A DNA stretch of 64,000 nucleotides from Secundilactobacillus pentosiphilus (GCF_002217985.1 NZ_BCMI01000002.1:1-64000); one strand, 5' to 3'. Shown: positions 53,062 to 63,423, counted from the stretch's first letter. Numbers and translations are program-made. The notes: generated by a model from the letters alone, not told the origin.

Positions 53062-55803
53062 ATGGCAACTCAGTCAGATAATAATCAGGTAACATCCACG
53101 GCAACCGACGAGAAAAAGGACGCCGGACCCAGCCAGCAACAAATTTGGCGCCAATCGACTTCTGAACTGGAACAGCAATGGCAGACCAACTGTGAAGACG
53201 GCCTCAGTACAGCTGAGGCTAAAAAGCGCTTTACGGAACATGGTCCCAACGAGTTGGAAGCAAAGAAAGAATCAAATTTGTTGCGGTTTATTAAACAATT
53301 CAATAACAGTATCATTTACATTCTGTTAGCCGCGGCCATCATCACTTTCGTGCTGCACCGCTACTCGGATTCAATTGTTATCGGCCTTGTGATCATCGCT
53401 AACGCCTTTATCGGCTACTTTCAAGAAATCTCAGCAGACAATGCGCTAGCTAAAATTAAAGATTTGCTCGTCTCCGAAAGCTTCGTTATCCGTGACGGTC
53501 AAAAAATCACGCTGCCTTCACGAGAGGTTGTTCCTGGCGATATTGTCAGACTGGAAGCGGGCGATTCCGTGCCGGCAGATCTCCGGTTAGTCCAAGCAGA
53601 TAACCTGAACATTCAGGAATCAGTGTTAACCGGTGAAACCGACTCAGTGGAAAAGATTGAAGAACCCATTGACTCTGATGACATTCCCTTAGCCGAACGG
53701 CAAAACCAAGCCTTTGCTTCCACGGCCGTCACCAGCGGGTCCGGATTAGGCATTGTCACCGCCACCGGTAGACATACCCAAATTGGTAAGATTCAGCAGG
53801 ATGTGGCGGAGGTTAAAGCTAAGCCGACGCCCCTCATGCAAAATTTAAACCGCTTGGGTGTCGGCCTATCCATCGCCATTGTGGTCGCTGCCGTTTTACT
53901 CTTTATCCTGGGTATGGCGATCCACGTTTACAGCTTACCGACCCTCTTAATTGCGGTCATTACCATGGTCGTCGGTTCAATGCCCGAAGGCCTGCCAGCC
54001 AGTACTTCCGTTGTGCTGGCCATGGGAACACGACGGCTGACCAGGGAAAACGCCATTGTCAAAACCCTGCCCGCGGTTGAAACACTTGGCGCCGTTGATA
54101 TTGTTAACACTGATAAAACGGGGACTTTAACTAAAAATGAAATGACGGTCACGGACATTTTGACCCCCGAACATCAATACCAGGTTTCGGGAGTTGGCTA
54201 TGATGCAGCGGGCCAGATTCAAGACACTGATGGTAAAACTGTTGATTGGCGGCACAACCAGCACCTGAATTGGTTAGTGCAGATTGCTGGTCAAACTTCC
54301 GACGCTGTCTTTAATGAAGAAGATGGCCAATGGGTGCTAACTGGTGAACCAACTGACGGTGCGCTAACAGCGCTGTTTCATAAGCTCAATCGCGCTGAGC
54401 CCGCGGTCAACGAAATCGATTCATTACCGTTTGATTCTGCCTTTCGCTACTCCGCCCGGCTAGTAGATTACAACGGTCAGCGGGTACTGATGGTAAAAGG
54501 TGCACCGCAGACTCTGGCAACTTTAATTCAAAAGCACGGCGGCGAGATCAATGCCGGCGTCATGGCGGATCAAATGAGTCAGCTGACTCGCCAAGGTAAA
54601 CGGGTTGTGGCCTTAGGTTACCAAATCATTTCCCAGGAAATAACCGAAATTGATCCGGAAATGATTGGCCAAGGATTAAAACTAGTGGGCTTGGTTGGGA
54701 TTATTGATCCGCCGCGGCCAGAAGTCGCTAACGCGGTGAAAAAGCTGAGATACGCTGGTATCCAAGTTAAGATGATCACCGGTGACGACCCGGAAACCGC
54801 AGCGGCAATTGCGCAGCAATTAAACCTGGCAGATTCACCTAAAGCCATCACGGGACCAGAATTAAACCAGTTATCGGACGATGAATTGGCTGACGTTATC
54901 GATAACTACACGGTATTTGCCAGAACCACCCCTGCGGATAAGCTCCGTATCGTTCGAGCTCAACAATCTCTGGGTCACGTTGTTTCAATGACTGGGGACG
55001 GTGTCAATGATGCCCCTGCTTTGAAACAAGCTGACATTGGTGTTGCCATGGGGATCAAGGGAACCGATGTCGCCAAGGGTGCCGCGGATATGGTCCTTGC
55101 CGACGACGATTTCACTACCATCCTGGCAGCTGTTAAGGAGGGGCGCCACGTTTTCGATAACATTCGTAAAACCATCCGGTTCCTGCTACCGACGAGTTTC
55201 GCTGAAGGCCTTATCGTGGTCTTAAGTATCATCATGGATCAGTCATTACCCCTATACCCGACACAGTTACTGTGGATCAACATGGTCTCGGCCCTGACGA
55301 TTCAATTTGCCTTTATTTTTGAACCAGTCGAATCGGGTATCATGTTCCGGGGACCCCGAGATGTGAAAGCCGGTATTTTATCCAAAATGGATGTCGTAGA
55401 AGTCATCTACGTTGCTCTCCTGATTTCCGGTTTAGGGATCTTTGCTTACGATCGTCTGGTTGGCCACGGGATTACCGCTTTAATGGGCAGCACCATGACA
55501 CTGAACGTTGTGATCTTTGGTAAGATCTTCTACTTGTTCAACTTGCGGAACAACCATCCCGTTGTTTCTAAGTACTTCTTTCAAAATAAAATGGCCTTCT
55601 ACATTATTGGCCTACTGATTCTTCTGCAATTAGCGATCATTTACCTGCCGTTCATGCAAGGTGTTTTCCATACGACTACCATTAACTTCCACTATGGTTG
55701 GGGAATCCCAATTATGATGGGCTTTATTGTTCTGGTCGTAACGGAAATCGTCAAACTATTCAGACTGCGTTGGGATCATCTTCATAAATCGCGAATCAGT
55801 TAA
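53062..55803 (+). CDS. P2-type cation-transporting ATPase
   Basis: 913 aa. N-terminal cation ATPase domain (ELEQQWQTNCEDGLSTAEAK), TGETDSVEK, segment 4 MVVGSMPEGLPASTS (PEGLP), NTDKTGTLTKNEMTV, ITGDDPETA, TGDGVNDAPALKQADIGVAMG and segment 6 LLWINMVSALTIQFAF. It resembles Ca2+/Mn2+ pumps of lactic acid bacteria; L. plantarum MntA (uptake) and lactococcal YoaB (export) are relevant families. The divergent mntH and the shared box suggest manganese, as inference. ATG 53062 behind GAAAGGATG. Terminator at 55821-55867. Confidence 0.88.
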   Translation: MATQSDNNQVTSTATDEKKDAGPSQQQIWRQSTSELEQQWQTNCEDGLSTAEAKKRFTEHGPNELEAKKESNLLRFIKQFNNSIIYILLAAAIITFVLHRYSDSIVIGLVIIANAFIGYFQEISADNALAKIKDLLVSESFVIRDGQKITLPSREVVPGDIVRLEAGDSVPADLRLVQADNLNIQESVLTGETDSVEKIEEPIDSDDIPLAERQNQAFASTAVTSGSGLGIVTATGRHTQIGKIQQDVAEVKAKPTPLMQNLNRLGVGLSIAIVVAAVLLFILGMAIHVYSLPTLLIAVITMVVGSMPEGLPASTSVVLAMGTRRLTRENAIVKTLPAVETLGAVDIVNTDKTGTLTKNEMTVTDILTPEHQYQVSGVGYDAAGQIQDTDGKTVDWRHNQHLNWLVQIAGQTSDAVFNEEDGQWVLTGEPTDGALTALFHKLNRAEPAVNEIDSLPFDSAFRYSARLVDYNGQRVLMVKGAPQTLATLIQKHGGEINAGVMADQMSQLTRQGKRVVALGYQIISQEITEIDPEMIGQGLKLVGLVGIIDPPRPEVANAVKKLRYAGIQVKMITGDDPETAAAIAQQLNLADSPKAITGPELNQLSDDELADVIDNYTVFARTTPADKLRIVRAQQSLGHVVSMTGDGVNDAPALKQADIGVAMGIKGTDVAKGAADMVLADDDFTTILAAVKEGRHVFDNIRKTIRFLLPTSFAEGLIVVLSIIMDQSLPLYPTQLLWINMVSALTIQFAFIFEPVESGIMFRGPRDVKAGILSKMDVVEVIYVALLISGLGIFAYDRLVGHGITALMGSTMTLNVVIFGKIFYLFNLRNNHPVVSKYFFQNKMAFYIIGLLILLQLAIIYLPFMQGVFHTTTINFHYGWGIPIMMGFIVLVVTEIVKLFRLRWDHLHKSRIS

Positions 55804-55820
55804 AATTTAAAGCACCACAC

Positions 55821-55867
55821 AAAAAAGTATGGGTATCAACTAAATAATTGATACCCATACTTTTTAT
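55821..55867. terminator. Bidirectional terminator
   Basis: 18-bp perfect stem AAAAAGTATGGGTATCAA and its complement between convergent genes. Confidence 0.9.
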
Positions 55868-55956
55868 TTCCCAGGACATAAGTCCCTTGTCTTCAAGCTG
55901 CTATTCTGAAATATTCCCACATATCTACTACCAACATATGACCATGTTTCAACCTA

Positions 55957-56187
55957 TCAACGTATTTTAATTTGAAACTTCTCCGGCCCATCAATGGATG
56001 ACACATTGATCGTTTTTCCATTTTCAATGGGTTGATCACACCAGAAATTAGCATGCGCGTGACCGTCAAACAAAAACTGATAACGTTGCCCTTGGGGGGT
56101 CTTTACGACATCGACTGCTGCTTTACTGCCATCGGATAAATTAATCCTTTCAAAATTTGTCGTCGGATGCATGTAAATAGTTGTCAT
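55957..56187 (-). CDS. Small protein of unknown function, candidate manganese-responsive
   Basis: 76 aa, soluble, mostly beta-strand pattern (MTTIYMHPTTNFERINLSDG), one Cys and four His (MHPTT, DGHAHANFWCD). The His/Cys cluster could bind metal. ATG 56187 follows GGAGGTGG 5 nt upstream. The promoter region carries TTTTAGGAATGCCTAAAA, shared with mntH. Not recognised as any family. Confidence 0.6.
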   Translation of the reverse strand: MTTIYMHPTTNFERINLSDGSKAAVDVVKTPQGQRYQFLFDGHAHANFWCDQPIENGKTINVSSIDGPEKFQIKIR

Positions 56188-56218
56188 TATTTCCACCTCC
56201 ATGTAACATCATAACATA

Positions 56219-56236
56219 TTTTAGGAATGCCTAAAA
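56219..56236. promoter_or_regulatory. Shared palindromic box, small-protein side
   Basis: TTTTAGG-AATG-CCTAAAA, perfect 7-4-7 inverted repeat placed just upstream of a TTATGAT -10 for the leftward gene, a repressor-like position. Confidence 0.6.
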
Positions 56237-56263
56237 CTACTTGACGAAAAAAAGGTTGCTTAA

Positions 56264-56434
56264 CTAAAACACAGCTTAAGATTTACTTTCGTCCACTCCT
56301 TTAATGTAGGCTTAACCCGCTCCATAACTCAGATTCCGGCCATTTAACACCCAAAAACGTCCCCCCGATCAAGACCATCGGAAGAACGCTTTTGGGTGTT
56401 AAATTCTGAAATCTACCAAGTTATGTCACGGCTT
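56264..56434. repeat. Palindromic element, family 2, copy 2
   Basis: The core 56323-56425 is 103 nt like copy 1: outer CATAACT/AGTTATG, inner stem TTAACACCCAAAA... with its complement (two internal mismatches), loop CAAGACC. The inner stem sequence differs from copy 1 but stays paired. It ends 1 nt before the stop codon of the leftward yitT-like gene. Confidence 0.75.
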
Positions 56435-56435
56435 T

Positions 56436-57266
56436 TCATAAATCCGGTAAACGAAAGCCACGGACACTGCGAATTTGATCTGTCACCACCAGTGCCTCCG
56501 GGTCTACTGACATGATGATTGGCATCACTGCTGTCCAATCACGGTTACTGCAGACATAGAACAACGCATCCATATCTTGCTGGCTATAAAAACCGGTTGC
56601 CTTCAACATGGTGACTCCCTGACCCAAATTGTCAGATAACGCCTCCCCAATTGCTTGATTCTTCTTTGAAAGCACAAGCACGGAACGTTTTGCGCCAAAT
56701 GCATCTAAGTACTTATTCAGCACAACAGCTGAAATGTACAATTCAAGAACCGTTAACAGCATGTTTTGAAAGCCAATCACAAATCCTGAAGGGATGGCCA
56801 CGGTCAAATCAAAAAACAGCATCGCCGAACCATTGCGAATACCCAAGTAGCGATTAACGATTTTAGCCAGTATCGTGCTGCCGGCAATCGTTCCCTTGGC
56901 GCGAAAAATAAGGCCCATTGAAATCCCCATGAGTGTCCCGCCGGTAATGGCAGCAATTATTGTCTGGCTCGTGTGAAACGGCAAGAATACCGGTACCCTC
57001 AGGAAAATACTGATCCAAAGGACCGCCCACAAAGAATAGAACACCGTTTCCCGCTTTAAAAATTTAAACCCGACCAAAATTAAAATACCGTTTAACACAA
57101 AGTTGGTCAGTGCAGGTGGAATTCTAAGGGTGTAGAATCCCAACGCGGTTAAACCGGTAACGCCACCCTCACCGATACGGTTAGGAATCAGAAAATAGTT
57201 AATTGCCAGTGCATAGACCATGGCGCCCATGATTATTTGTATGCCATTTTTAATAACTGATTTCAA
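56436..57266 (-). CDS. YitT family membrane protein
   Basis: 276 aa. Five to six hydrophobic segments (about 5-165) form the YitT_membrane domain (NYFLIPNRIGEGGVTGLTALG), followed by the C-terminal DUF2179 ferredoxin-like domain (about 195-270: VLVLSKKNQAIGEAL, GFYSQQDMDALFYVCSNRD, MSVDPEALVVTDQIRSVRGF). Function unknown. TTG 57266 has GAGGAG 9 nt upstream and is preferred to ATG 57287. Confidence 0.88.
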   Translation of the reverse strand: MKSVIKNGIQIIMGAMVYALAINYFLIPNRIGEGGVTGLTALGFYTLRIPPALTNFVLNGILILVGFKFLKRETVFYSLWAVLWISIFLRVPVFLPFHTSQTIIAAITGGTLMGISMGLIFRAKGTIAGSTILAKIVNRYLGIRNGSAMLFFDLTVAIPSGFVIGFQNMLLTVLELYISAVVLNKYLDAFGAKRSVLVLSKKNQAIGEALSDNLGQGVTMLKATGFYSQQDMDALFYVCSNRDWTAVMPIIMSVDPEALVVTDQIRSVRGFRLPDL

Positions 57267-57377
57267 TTGAAAGCTCTCCTCAACCATCTTTACTACCTAC
57301 TCTACGCTATGAAGATTCTTTAAATCAACCTCATTTCTAAGATATTTAAGTCATCTTGTAATCAGCATTCAAAAGAT

Positions 57378-57393
57378 TGTTTCACATGAAACA
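57378..57393. other. parS-like 16-mer
   Basis: TGTTTCACATGAAACA, identical to 44746-44761, in the spacer between yitT and pepD. Confidence 0.45.
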
Positions 57394-57474
57394 ATTAAGT
57401 ATCAGCGCTAGTTACGGTTGTTGCCACCCAACGTGATACAATGGACTAGTAATCAAATTAAAGGGAGTGTTTGC

Positions 57475-58881
57475 ATGACTAAACGGATCAAGGGCTCTTG
57501 CACCACGATGTTAGTGGGTAAGAAAGCCTCAATTGACGGTTCCACGATAATTGCAAGAAATGAGGATGGTGCCGGTCCGCTAAACCCGCAGAAGTTTGTC
57601 GCCGTTAACCCCGAAGACCAGCCTCGTCATTACAAGGCTGTTTTAAGTAAAGTCGAAATGGATTTGCCTGATAACCCCCTGCGTTATACCTCAACTCCAG
57701 AAGCAACTGATGGTCACGGCACCTGGGCTGCTGCTGGGATCAACAGCGCTAACGTTGCTATGACCGCTACTGAAACTATTACTTCAAACTCACGTATTTT
57801 AGGCGTTGACCCACTGGTTAAGGATGGGATCGGTGAAGAAGATATCACCACTATCACCCTGCCTTATAGTCATTCGGCCCGTGAAGGCGTTGAACGCCTG
57901 GGCAGCTTGCTGGAAAAGTATGGCACTTACGAAATGAACGCCATGGCTTTCTCAGATAAAAATGAAATTTGGTATTTTGAATCAATTGGCGGCCATCACT
58001 GGGCAGCTGTTCGAATTCCCGATGATGCTTACGTCATTGCACCAAACCGCTTGAATATCGATCAATTTGATTTCAACTCTGACGATACGTTGTTTGCCAA
58101 AGACCTGCCTGATATGATTGAAAAATATCACATGAATCCTGATAAAGACCAGGTCAATCTGCGTCATATTTTTGGTAGTGCCACTATTAAGGATACCCGC
58201 TACAACAACCCTCGTGCATGGTACGGTCAAAAGTACTTTAACCCAGAATTCGATACGACACCCGTAGACCAGGACCTGCCATTTATTTGCCGAACAAACA
58301 AGAAAATCTCCATTGAAGATATGAAGTTCGTCTTGAGTTCTCACTACCAAAACACTCCGTATGATCCTTACGGCACTGGCACTGAAGCTCAAAAGAAGCA
58401 GTTCCGGCCAATTGGTATTAACCGGAACCAAGAATTGCACATTCTGCAAATTCGTAACGATGTACCGGCTGAAATCGCAGGGATCCACTGGCTGGCATTC
58501 GGCCCTAACACCTTCAACTCCGTAGTCCCCTTCTATGCCAACATTACCGATACACCAGAATCTTACAAAAACACTACTGGTAACTGCGACCCAACTAATA
58601 TGTACTGGTTGCCAAATATCCTAGCCTTAATTGGTGACCGCGACTTTGCACTGTTTGAAGATCAGGAAAACTTATTTGAAGAACACACCGTTGCGCAGTG
58701 CCGAAATCTCCAAATCAAAGCTGATCAAGAAGCTGCTAACCAGTCCGACTTACCCGCTTACCTTGAAAAGGTCAACAACCAAATGGCTGACATTGCAAAA
58801 AAGAACACCAACGTTTTGCTTGGCCAGATGTTAGCGCTTGGTGAACCACAAATGGACTTAAAATTCCAACTGAATGATTAA
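57475..58881 (+). CDS. pepD: C69 family dipeptidase
   Basis: 468 aa Ntn-hydrolase fold peptidase of lactobacilli. The N-terminal nucleophile is Cys9 in [17 protein letters not shown], exposed after removal of a short propeptide. Further features: [18 protein letters not shown] and [10 protein letters not shown]. Cytoplasmic, no signal peptide. ATG 57475 follows AAGGGAG; longer readings run through the promoter. Terminator at 58923-58966. Confidence 0.93.
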   Translation: MTKRIKGSCTTMLVGKKASIDGSTIIARNEDGAGPLNPQKFVAVNPEDQPRHYKAVLSKVEMDLPDNPLRYTSTPEATDGHGTWAAAGINSANVAMTATETITSNSRILGVDPLVKDGIGEEDITTITLPYSHSAREGVERLGSLLEKYGTYEMNAMAFSDKNEIWYFESIGGHHWAAVRIPDDAYVIAPNRLNIDQFDFNSDDTLFAKDLPDMIEKYHMNPDKDQVNLRHIFGSATIKDTRYNNPRAWYGQKYFNPEFDTTPVDQDLPFICRTNKKISIEDMKFVLSSHYQNTPYDPYGTGTEAQKKQFRPIGINRNQELHILQIRNDVPAEIAGIHWLAFGPNTFNSVVPFYANITDTPESYKNTTGNCDPTNMYWLPNILALIGDRDFALFEDQENLFEEHTVAQCRNLQIKADQEAANQSDLPAYLEKVNNQMADIAKKNTNVLLGQMLALGEPQMDLKFQLND

Positions 58882-58922
58882 CAGATAAAAGCTGTCAGTA
58901 CGATTGATCATTTAATCTAAAT

Positions 58923-58966
58923 AGCCTGATTTTCCAGTCATGATGATTGGAAAATCAGGCTTTTTT
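58923..58966. terminator. Intrinsic terminator of pepD
   Basis: AGCCTGATTTTCCA/TGGAAAATCAGGCT perfect stem, T6. Confidence 0.9.
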
Positions 58967-58974
58967 AGTTAACA

Positions 58975-60300
58975 CTAGTTGGTTGATGTCTTCGGTTGAT
59001 CGTTCTTTGGCGAAAAACGACTGAACAGGAAAATAACTGAGACAACGCCTAACGCCATGCAATACCAGCTATACGGTACAATTGACGCCGGCGAAATCCG
59101 AGCAATTGCACCCGCCATTAACAGCTGACCGCCATACGGAATCAGGCCCTGTCCCACACAGGAAAAAATATCTAGGATACTGGCCGTATACGCCTTTGAA
59201 ATATGGTAGGTTTCTGACAAGTTCTTTGATATGGGTCCAGCAATCATAATGGACACGGTATTATTGGTGGTAATCACATCCAGTAGCAGGCTTAAAAAAG
59301 CCATGACGAACTTACCGCCGAGAGCACCATGGGCGTGCTTAGTAATCTTGTTTAACAGCCATTTAATGCCGCCCATATGCGTCATTAAAGCAGCTAACCC
59401 ACCAACAACAATGGCGATCAAGGAAACATCTGCCATTGATAACATCCCTTTATGCACAGCGTTAAGTGCCCCAATCACGGCGAAACTACCAGAACTGATA
59501 CCAACCGCCGCGGCAGTCAAAATGCCCATCAATAACACGATCAGTACGTTTATGTTCATAAAGGACAAGGTGATCACAACAATGTAAGGCAAAATATTGA
59601 GCCAATGAATGGCACCGAGGCTGCTAACATCGGCTCGGCCAACATGGACTGTCATCAATAATACGGTGGTAATCACTACTGCCGGAATAACCATCATGAC
59701 GTTTGCTTTGAACTCATTAAAAATGGTGACACCCTGCGTCTTAGCGGCCACAATGGCCGAACTGGAAATAAGCGATAAATCATCGCCGAACATTGCCCCG
59801 CCAACGACTACCCCTGCCATAAGCGGCATACTAATATGTGCCATTTGCCCAATACTAGCGGCAATGGGCATCAAAGCAGCTACGGTCCCCATAGAAGTTC
59901 CCATAGCAAAGCTGAGAATACAGCCCATAATAAATACACCAGGAACTAAAAACGACTTAGGTAAGTACGTCAGCCCAATGTTCGTGATGGTCGTTACCGC
60001 ATGCATCGATTTAGTGATGTAATAAAAAGCGCCTGCGAATAAGAAAATCATGATCATGAGCATCATCGTTTCCTGACCAGCGCCCTTAAAAAACACGTTT
60101 AACTTGTCACTTAGGGTATCGTCTTGATTATCACCTTTCAATAAAACGGCAACGATACTAGCCAGTATCATCGCCACCAATAACGGCATATTATCAAAAC
60201 TACCCGTGAGTGTTGCGGAGCTAATATAGAGAATGAGGAAGAAAATTAACGGCACTAAGCCAATAAAGTTCCCCTTTGGTGATGGTTCATTTGGTTTCAC
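58975..60300 (-). CDS. NhaC family Na+/H+ antiporter
   Basis: 441 aa with 10-11 hydrophobic segments. Conserved features include MGTSMGTVAALMPIA, GAMFGDDLSLISSSAIVAA and FSCVGQGLIPYGGQLLMAG, as in NhaC/MleN-like carriers. It could exchange Na+/H+ or act as a malate-lactate-type antiporter. GTG 60300 with AGTAGGA 7 nt upstream is preferred to a TTG two codons earlier. Confidence 0.87.
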   Translation of the reverse strand: MKPNEPSPKGNFIGLVPLIFFLILYISSATLTGSFDNMPLLVAMILASIVAVLLKGDNQDDTLSDKLNVFFKGAGQETMMLMIMIFLFAGAFYYITKSMHAVTTITNIGLTYLPKSFLVPGVFIMGCILSFAMGTSMGTVAALMPIAASIGQMAHISMPLMAGVVVGGAMFGDDLSLISSSAIVAAKTQGVTIFNEFKANVMMVIPAVVITTVLLMTVHVGRADVSSLGAIHWLNILPYIVVITLSFMNINVLIVLLMGILTAAAVGISSGSFAVIGALNAVHKGMLSMADVSLIAIVVGGLAALMTHMGGIKWLLNKITKHAHGALGGKFVMAFLSLLLDVITTNNTVSIMIAGPISKNLSETYHISKAYTASILDIFSCVGQGLIPYGGQLLMAGAIARISPASIVPYSWYCMALGVVSVIFLFSRFSPKNDQPKTSTN

Positions 60301-60402
60301 GATCAATTCCTACTTTCAAACAGTTTACTCACACTATTATAACGGTCAGCTTTTTGAGAAAAATGGGAGATTACTGAGAGTTATCACATTGTTCTATTTT
60401 CT

Positions 60403-60446
60403 AAAAAAGCAGTCTAACAATCTGTCACACTGAGAATTGTTAGACT
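60403..60446 (-). terminator. Intrinsic terminator of the copper operon
   Basis: Leftward AGTCTAACAAT/ATTGTTAGACT stem, GC, then T6. Confidence 0.8.
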
Positions 60447-60480
60447 ACTATTATAGTGACACGCTATTCATTAAATTCAA

Positions 60481-62409
60481 CTAAAAAGTGTTTGTTGCAC
60501 TGCGGGTCATTTTGACTCGGTTCAGCAAGACGGAACTCGTCACCACTGACAACGAACTAAAGGCCATTGCTAAGCCGGCAAGTTCCGGGCTCAAAGTTAA
60601 GCCAATCCCATAGAATACGCCCGCTGCTACTGGAATCCCCAGCACGTTATAAATGAACGCCCAAAAGAGGTTAAGCTTGATTCGGTTAAAGGTCTTGCGG
60701 CTGATTGCCAATGCCCGATCCACATCACGTAAATCATTTTTAACCAGGACGATCCCACCGGATTCAATCGCAATATCCGTGCCGGAACCCATGGCGATTC
60801 CGACATCCGCCGTTGTTAGTGCCGGGGCATCGTTGATACCGTCGCCAACAAAGGCAACTTTACCCGTCTTTTGAAGTTCCCGCACGTGTGTTGCCTTATC
60901 AGCAGGCAGCACATCCGCTATCACCGAATCAATACCGACCCGCCCAGCAATCGCTTGTGCGACTTGCTGGTTATCACCGGTCAGCATGACGGTTTTGAGT
61001 CCCCGAGCCTTCAATGCAGCAATGGCTTCTTTTGAGGTTGATTTTGGTGCATCCTGGATCGCAATCAACCCCACTACTCGACTACCAATACCAATAAAGA
61101 CCACCGTTTTAGCTGCCAACTGCAGCTTTGCCGCGCGTTTTCTTAAATCGGGGGTCACTGAAAAATCTGCCAGTAATTTATCGTTACCAACAAACGCGGT
61201 TTGACCATCAATCACAGCCTTAACGCCCTGACCTTCAACCGCCTGGAAATTCGTCACTGGTTTTACAGCAACACCAACCGTTTGGGCTGTTGTTAGGATA
61301 GCCGCCGCCAAGGGGTGCTCCGAATCAGCTTCAAGACTAGCAGCCAGCGTTAAAACGCGTTTTTGATCGCCAACGATATCGGTAACCTCGGGTGTCCCTT
61401 TCGTAATCGTACCGGTTTTATCAAAAACAACCGTGGTAATATCGTTCACGGCTTCCAGTACCTCACCATTCTTAATGAGGATGCCCATTTTAGCAGATCG
61501 ACCGGTGCCGACCATTAACGCGGTTGGTGTGGCCAGTCCCAACGCACACGGACAAGCAATGACCACCACTGACACTGCGAAAATCAGCGCACTCGCCATA
61601 CTGGTCCCAATCAACACGTACCAGACCAGAAAAGTTAGAATCGCTACGATCAATACAATGGGAACAAAAATATTAGAAACCCGATCAGTTAGCTTTTGAA
61701 TCGGTGCGTGACTGTTCTGCGCCTTTTTGACCAGCGTCACGATTTGCGACAGCATGGTGTCTTTGCCAACCTTTTCAGCCTTAAACATCAACGCCCCGTT
61801 GCCATTGACGGTTGAGCCGATCACGTGGTCACCGACCCGTTTTTCAACGGGCATGCTTTCACCCGTCACCATGGATTCATCAATTGCGGAATTGCCCTTA
61901 GTAATCACACCATCAACCGCGATTTTTTCACCTGGCTTAACACGGATCACGTCGCCGACAGCAACCTCGCTTAACGGCACGCTAACTGGTTCGCCGTTTC
62001 TCATCACGGTGGCTTTCTTGGCCTGTAAATTAACCAATTTTTCAACGGCACCTGAAGCGTTGTTGCGCATCCGTTCTTCAAATACTTGTCCCAGTAATAC
62101 AAAGGTAGTCACAAAAGCGGCACTTTCAAAAAATACGGCTTGATGCGTAATCATGGCATAGACACTATAAAAATACGCAGTTGCCGTTCCAATTGCCACT
62201 AGTGTATCCATATTAGAATGGTGCTTTTTAAAGGAGGCCCAGGCACTCTGCCAGAATGGCCCAGCCGAAACGACCATAATAATAGTCGTTAGTACAAACA
62301 TGGTCCATTCACCACCGGGAAGCATCCACCCCAGCGGGTGTAAGATCATTTCCGCTAACATGGGTAACGAAAGGATCAGCGAGATCCAAAAACGATTGGT
62401 TATTGCCAT
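60481..62409 (-). CDS. Copper-exporting P1B-1 ATPase
   Basis: 642 aa. No N-terminal HMA or His-rich domain. The metal motif is CPC ([20 protein letters not shown]), with the segment 7 YN of [14 protein letters not shown] and segment 8 [16 protein letters not shown] of Cu+ pumps. [25 protein letters not shown] and GDGINDAPA are all present. ATG 62409 behind GGAAGGTGG. Downstream partner of the cupredoxin gene in one operon under a cop box. Confidence 0.93.
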   Translation of the reverse strand: MAITNRFWISLILSLPMLAEMILHPLGWMLPGGEWTMFVLTTIIMVVSAGPFWQSAWASFKKHHSNMDTLVAIGTATAYFYSVYAMITHQAVFFESAAFVTTFVLLGQVFEERMRNNASGAVEKLVNLQAKKATVMRNGEPVSVPLSEVAVGDVIRVKPGEKIAVDGVITKGNSAIDESMVTGESMPVEKRVGDHVIGSTVNGNGALMFKAEKVGKDTMLSQIVTLVKKAQNSHAPIQKLTDRVSNIFVPIVLIVAILTFLVWYVLIGTSMASALIFAVSVVVIACPCALGLATPTALMVGTGRSAKMGILIKNGEVLEAVNDITTVVFDKTGTITKGTPEVTDIVGDQKRVLTLAASLEADSEHPLAAAILTTAQTVGVAVKPVTNFQAVEGQGVKAVIDGQTAFVGNDKLLADFSVTPDLRKRAAKLQLAAKTVVFIGIGSRVVGLIAIQDAPKSTSKEAIAALKARGLKTVMLTGDNQQVAQAIAGRVGIDSVIADVLPADKATHVRELQKTGKVAFVGDGINDAPALTTADVGIAMGSGTDIAIESGGIVLVKNDLRDVDRALAISRKTFNRIKLNLFWAFIYNVLGIPVAAGVFYGIGLTLSPELAGLAMAFSSLSVVTSSVLLNRVKMTRSATNTF

Positions 62410-62454
62410 ACTGACTTACCACCTTCCAAACTATTTGTCGTTTCACAACTGAAA

Positions 62455-62826
62455 TTACTTAATAATGAGTTTGCCGTGAAACATATCCATACCGCAGGCC
62501 CACTGAAATTCACCAGTTTTACTAGTATCAACTTTAATGACCTGTTTTTCACCCTGAGGCAGCTCACGATTGATCCCAAAGTCCGGAAAAACAACGCGAT
62601 CTAGGCAACTTGATGAATCACGACGGGTAAAATTCAAGACAGCGGGGATTCCCCGTTTTAAAACGATTCTTTCGGGTGAGTAGCCGCCATTAACGTCGAC
62701 ATCAACTTGCTGAACATCATTGGTTACACTAGCAGTTTCAGTTGCTACTGCATGCTTTCCGAAGAACCACCAAGCAATGAAACCTATTAGTACTAAGCCA
62801 ACGATCAAAACCAGTATTCTGAGCAT
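62455..62826 (-). CDS. Membrane-anchored cupredoxin-domain protein
   Basis: 123 aa. One N-terminal hydrophobic segment (about 3-24), then a cupredoxin beta-sandwich exposed outside. Metal-ligand candidates are the Cys in SSSCLDRVVF and the cluster W-ACGMDMFHGK with Cys, Met and His. It probably binds Cu+ outside and works with the exporter, like pneumococcal CupA in concept. First gene of the copper operon. Confidence 0.87.
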   Translation of the reverse strand: MLRILVLIVGLVLIGFIAWWFFGKHAVATETASVTNDVQQVDVDVNGGYSPERIVLKRGIPAVLNFTRRDSSSCLDRVVFPDFGINRELPQGEKQVIKVDTSKTGEFQWACGMDMFHGKLIIK

Positions 62827-62860
62827 TTTTCCAACCTCCCAAGGCGCTTTTATTTCCGTT

Positions 62861-62909
62861 TACATTTGTAAACCTTGATTATATCTTAACGACTTCGTTT
62901 ACAAATGTC
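62861..62909. promoter_or_regulatory. cop boxes (CopY operator) of the copper operon
   Basis: TACATTTGTA at 62861-62870 matches the CopY site TACAnnTGTA exactly. TACAAATGTC at 62900-62909 has one mismatch. They flank the leftward TATAAT -10 near 62878. No copY gene is in the window. Confidence 0.8.
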
Positions 62910-62918
62910 AACTAAAAA

Positions 62919-62951
62919 ATAGGGTAGGCTAAATGCTTTAGCCTACCCTAC
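62919..62951 (-). terminator. Intrinsic terminator of the arsR gene
   Basis: TAGGGTAGGCTAAA/TTTAGCCTACCCTA perfect stem, T6 leftward. Confidence 0.9.
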
Positions 62952-62985
62952 TTGACGTTACCTTATTCAGTTTGAATTGCGAAAA

Positions 62986-63330
62986 TCAGTTTCTACCATG
63001 TTCCGAAACGTGCGCCTTCACCTGATCCACAATCGTCATAATGTGCCTATCGGACAGCTCGTAATGAATATTTTTCCCATTCCGGGTACCCTTCACTAAG
63101 TTTTGCTGCTTGAGCAAGCTTAACTGGTGAGAGACCGTCGACTGATTTAAATCTAAAACTTCGGTAAGCTCAGTCACACTGAGCGTTGATTCTGCTAGGG
63201 CTAAAATAATCCGGACGCGGGTGACGTCGCCTAGTGTCTTAAATAGGGCAACAACGTTCTCTAACTCCGATGACACAATCAAATGGTCCTTCAGGTGTGT
63301 GACGATTTCTAAATGTTTAGGATCTTCCAT
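62986..63330 (-). CDS. ArsR/SmtB family metal-sensing repressor, alpha-5 zinc site
   Basis: 114 aa winged-helix protein. The DNA recognition helix is in SVTELTEVLDLNQSTVSHQLSLLKQQ. The alpha-5 metal site is complete: D94, H96, H107 and E110, in exactly the spacing of SmtB (D104, H106, H117, E120). No Cys, so the alpha-3N lead/cadmium site is absent. It should release DNA on Zn2+ binding. Divergent from the ATPase at 63474, its likely target. Confidence 0.92.
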   Translation of the reverse strand: MEDPKHLEIVTHLKDHLIVSSELENVVALFKTLGDVTRVRIILALAESTLSVTELTEVLDLNQSTVSHQLSLLKQQNLVKGTRNGKNIHYELSDRHIMTIVDQVKAHVSEHGRN

Positions 63331-63423
63331 TAATTACCAACTGCCTCCAAAATGATCATTTTCCAGTATACGATTACTGCAGAAACCGCGAATACGTTTG
63401 CAATTCAATAATAGGACAGTTAC

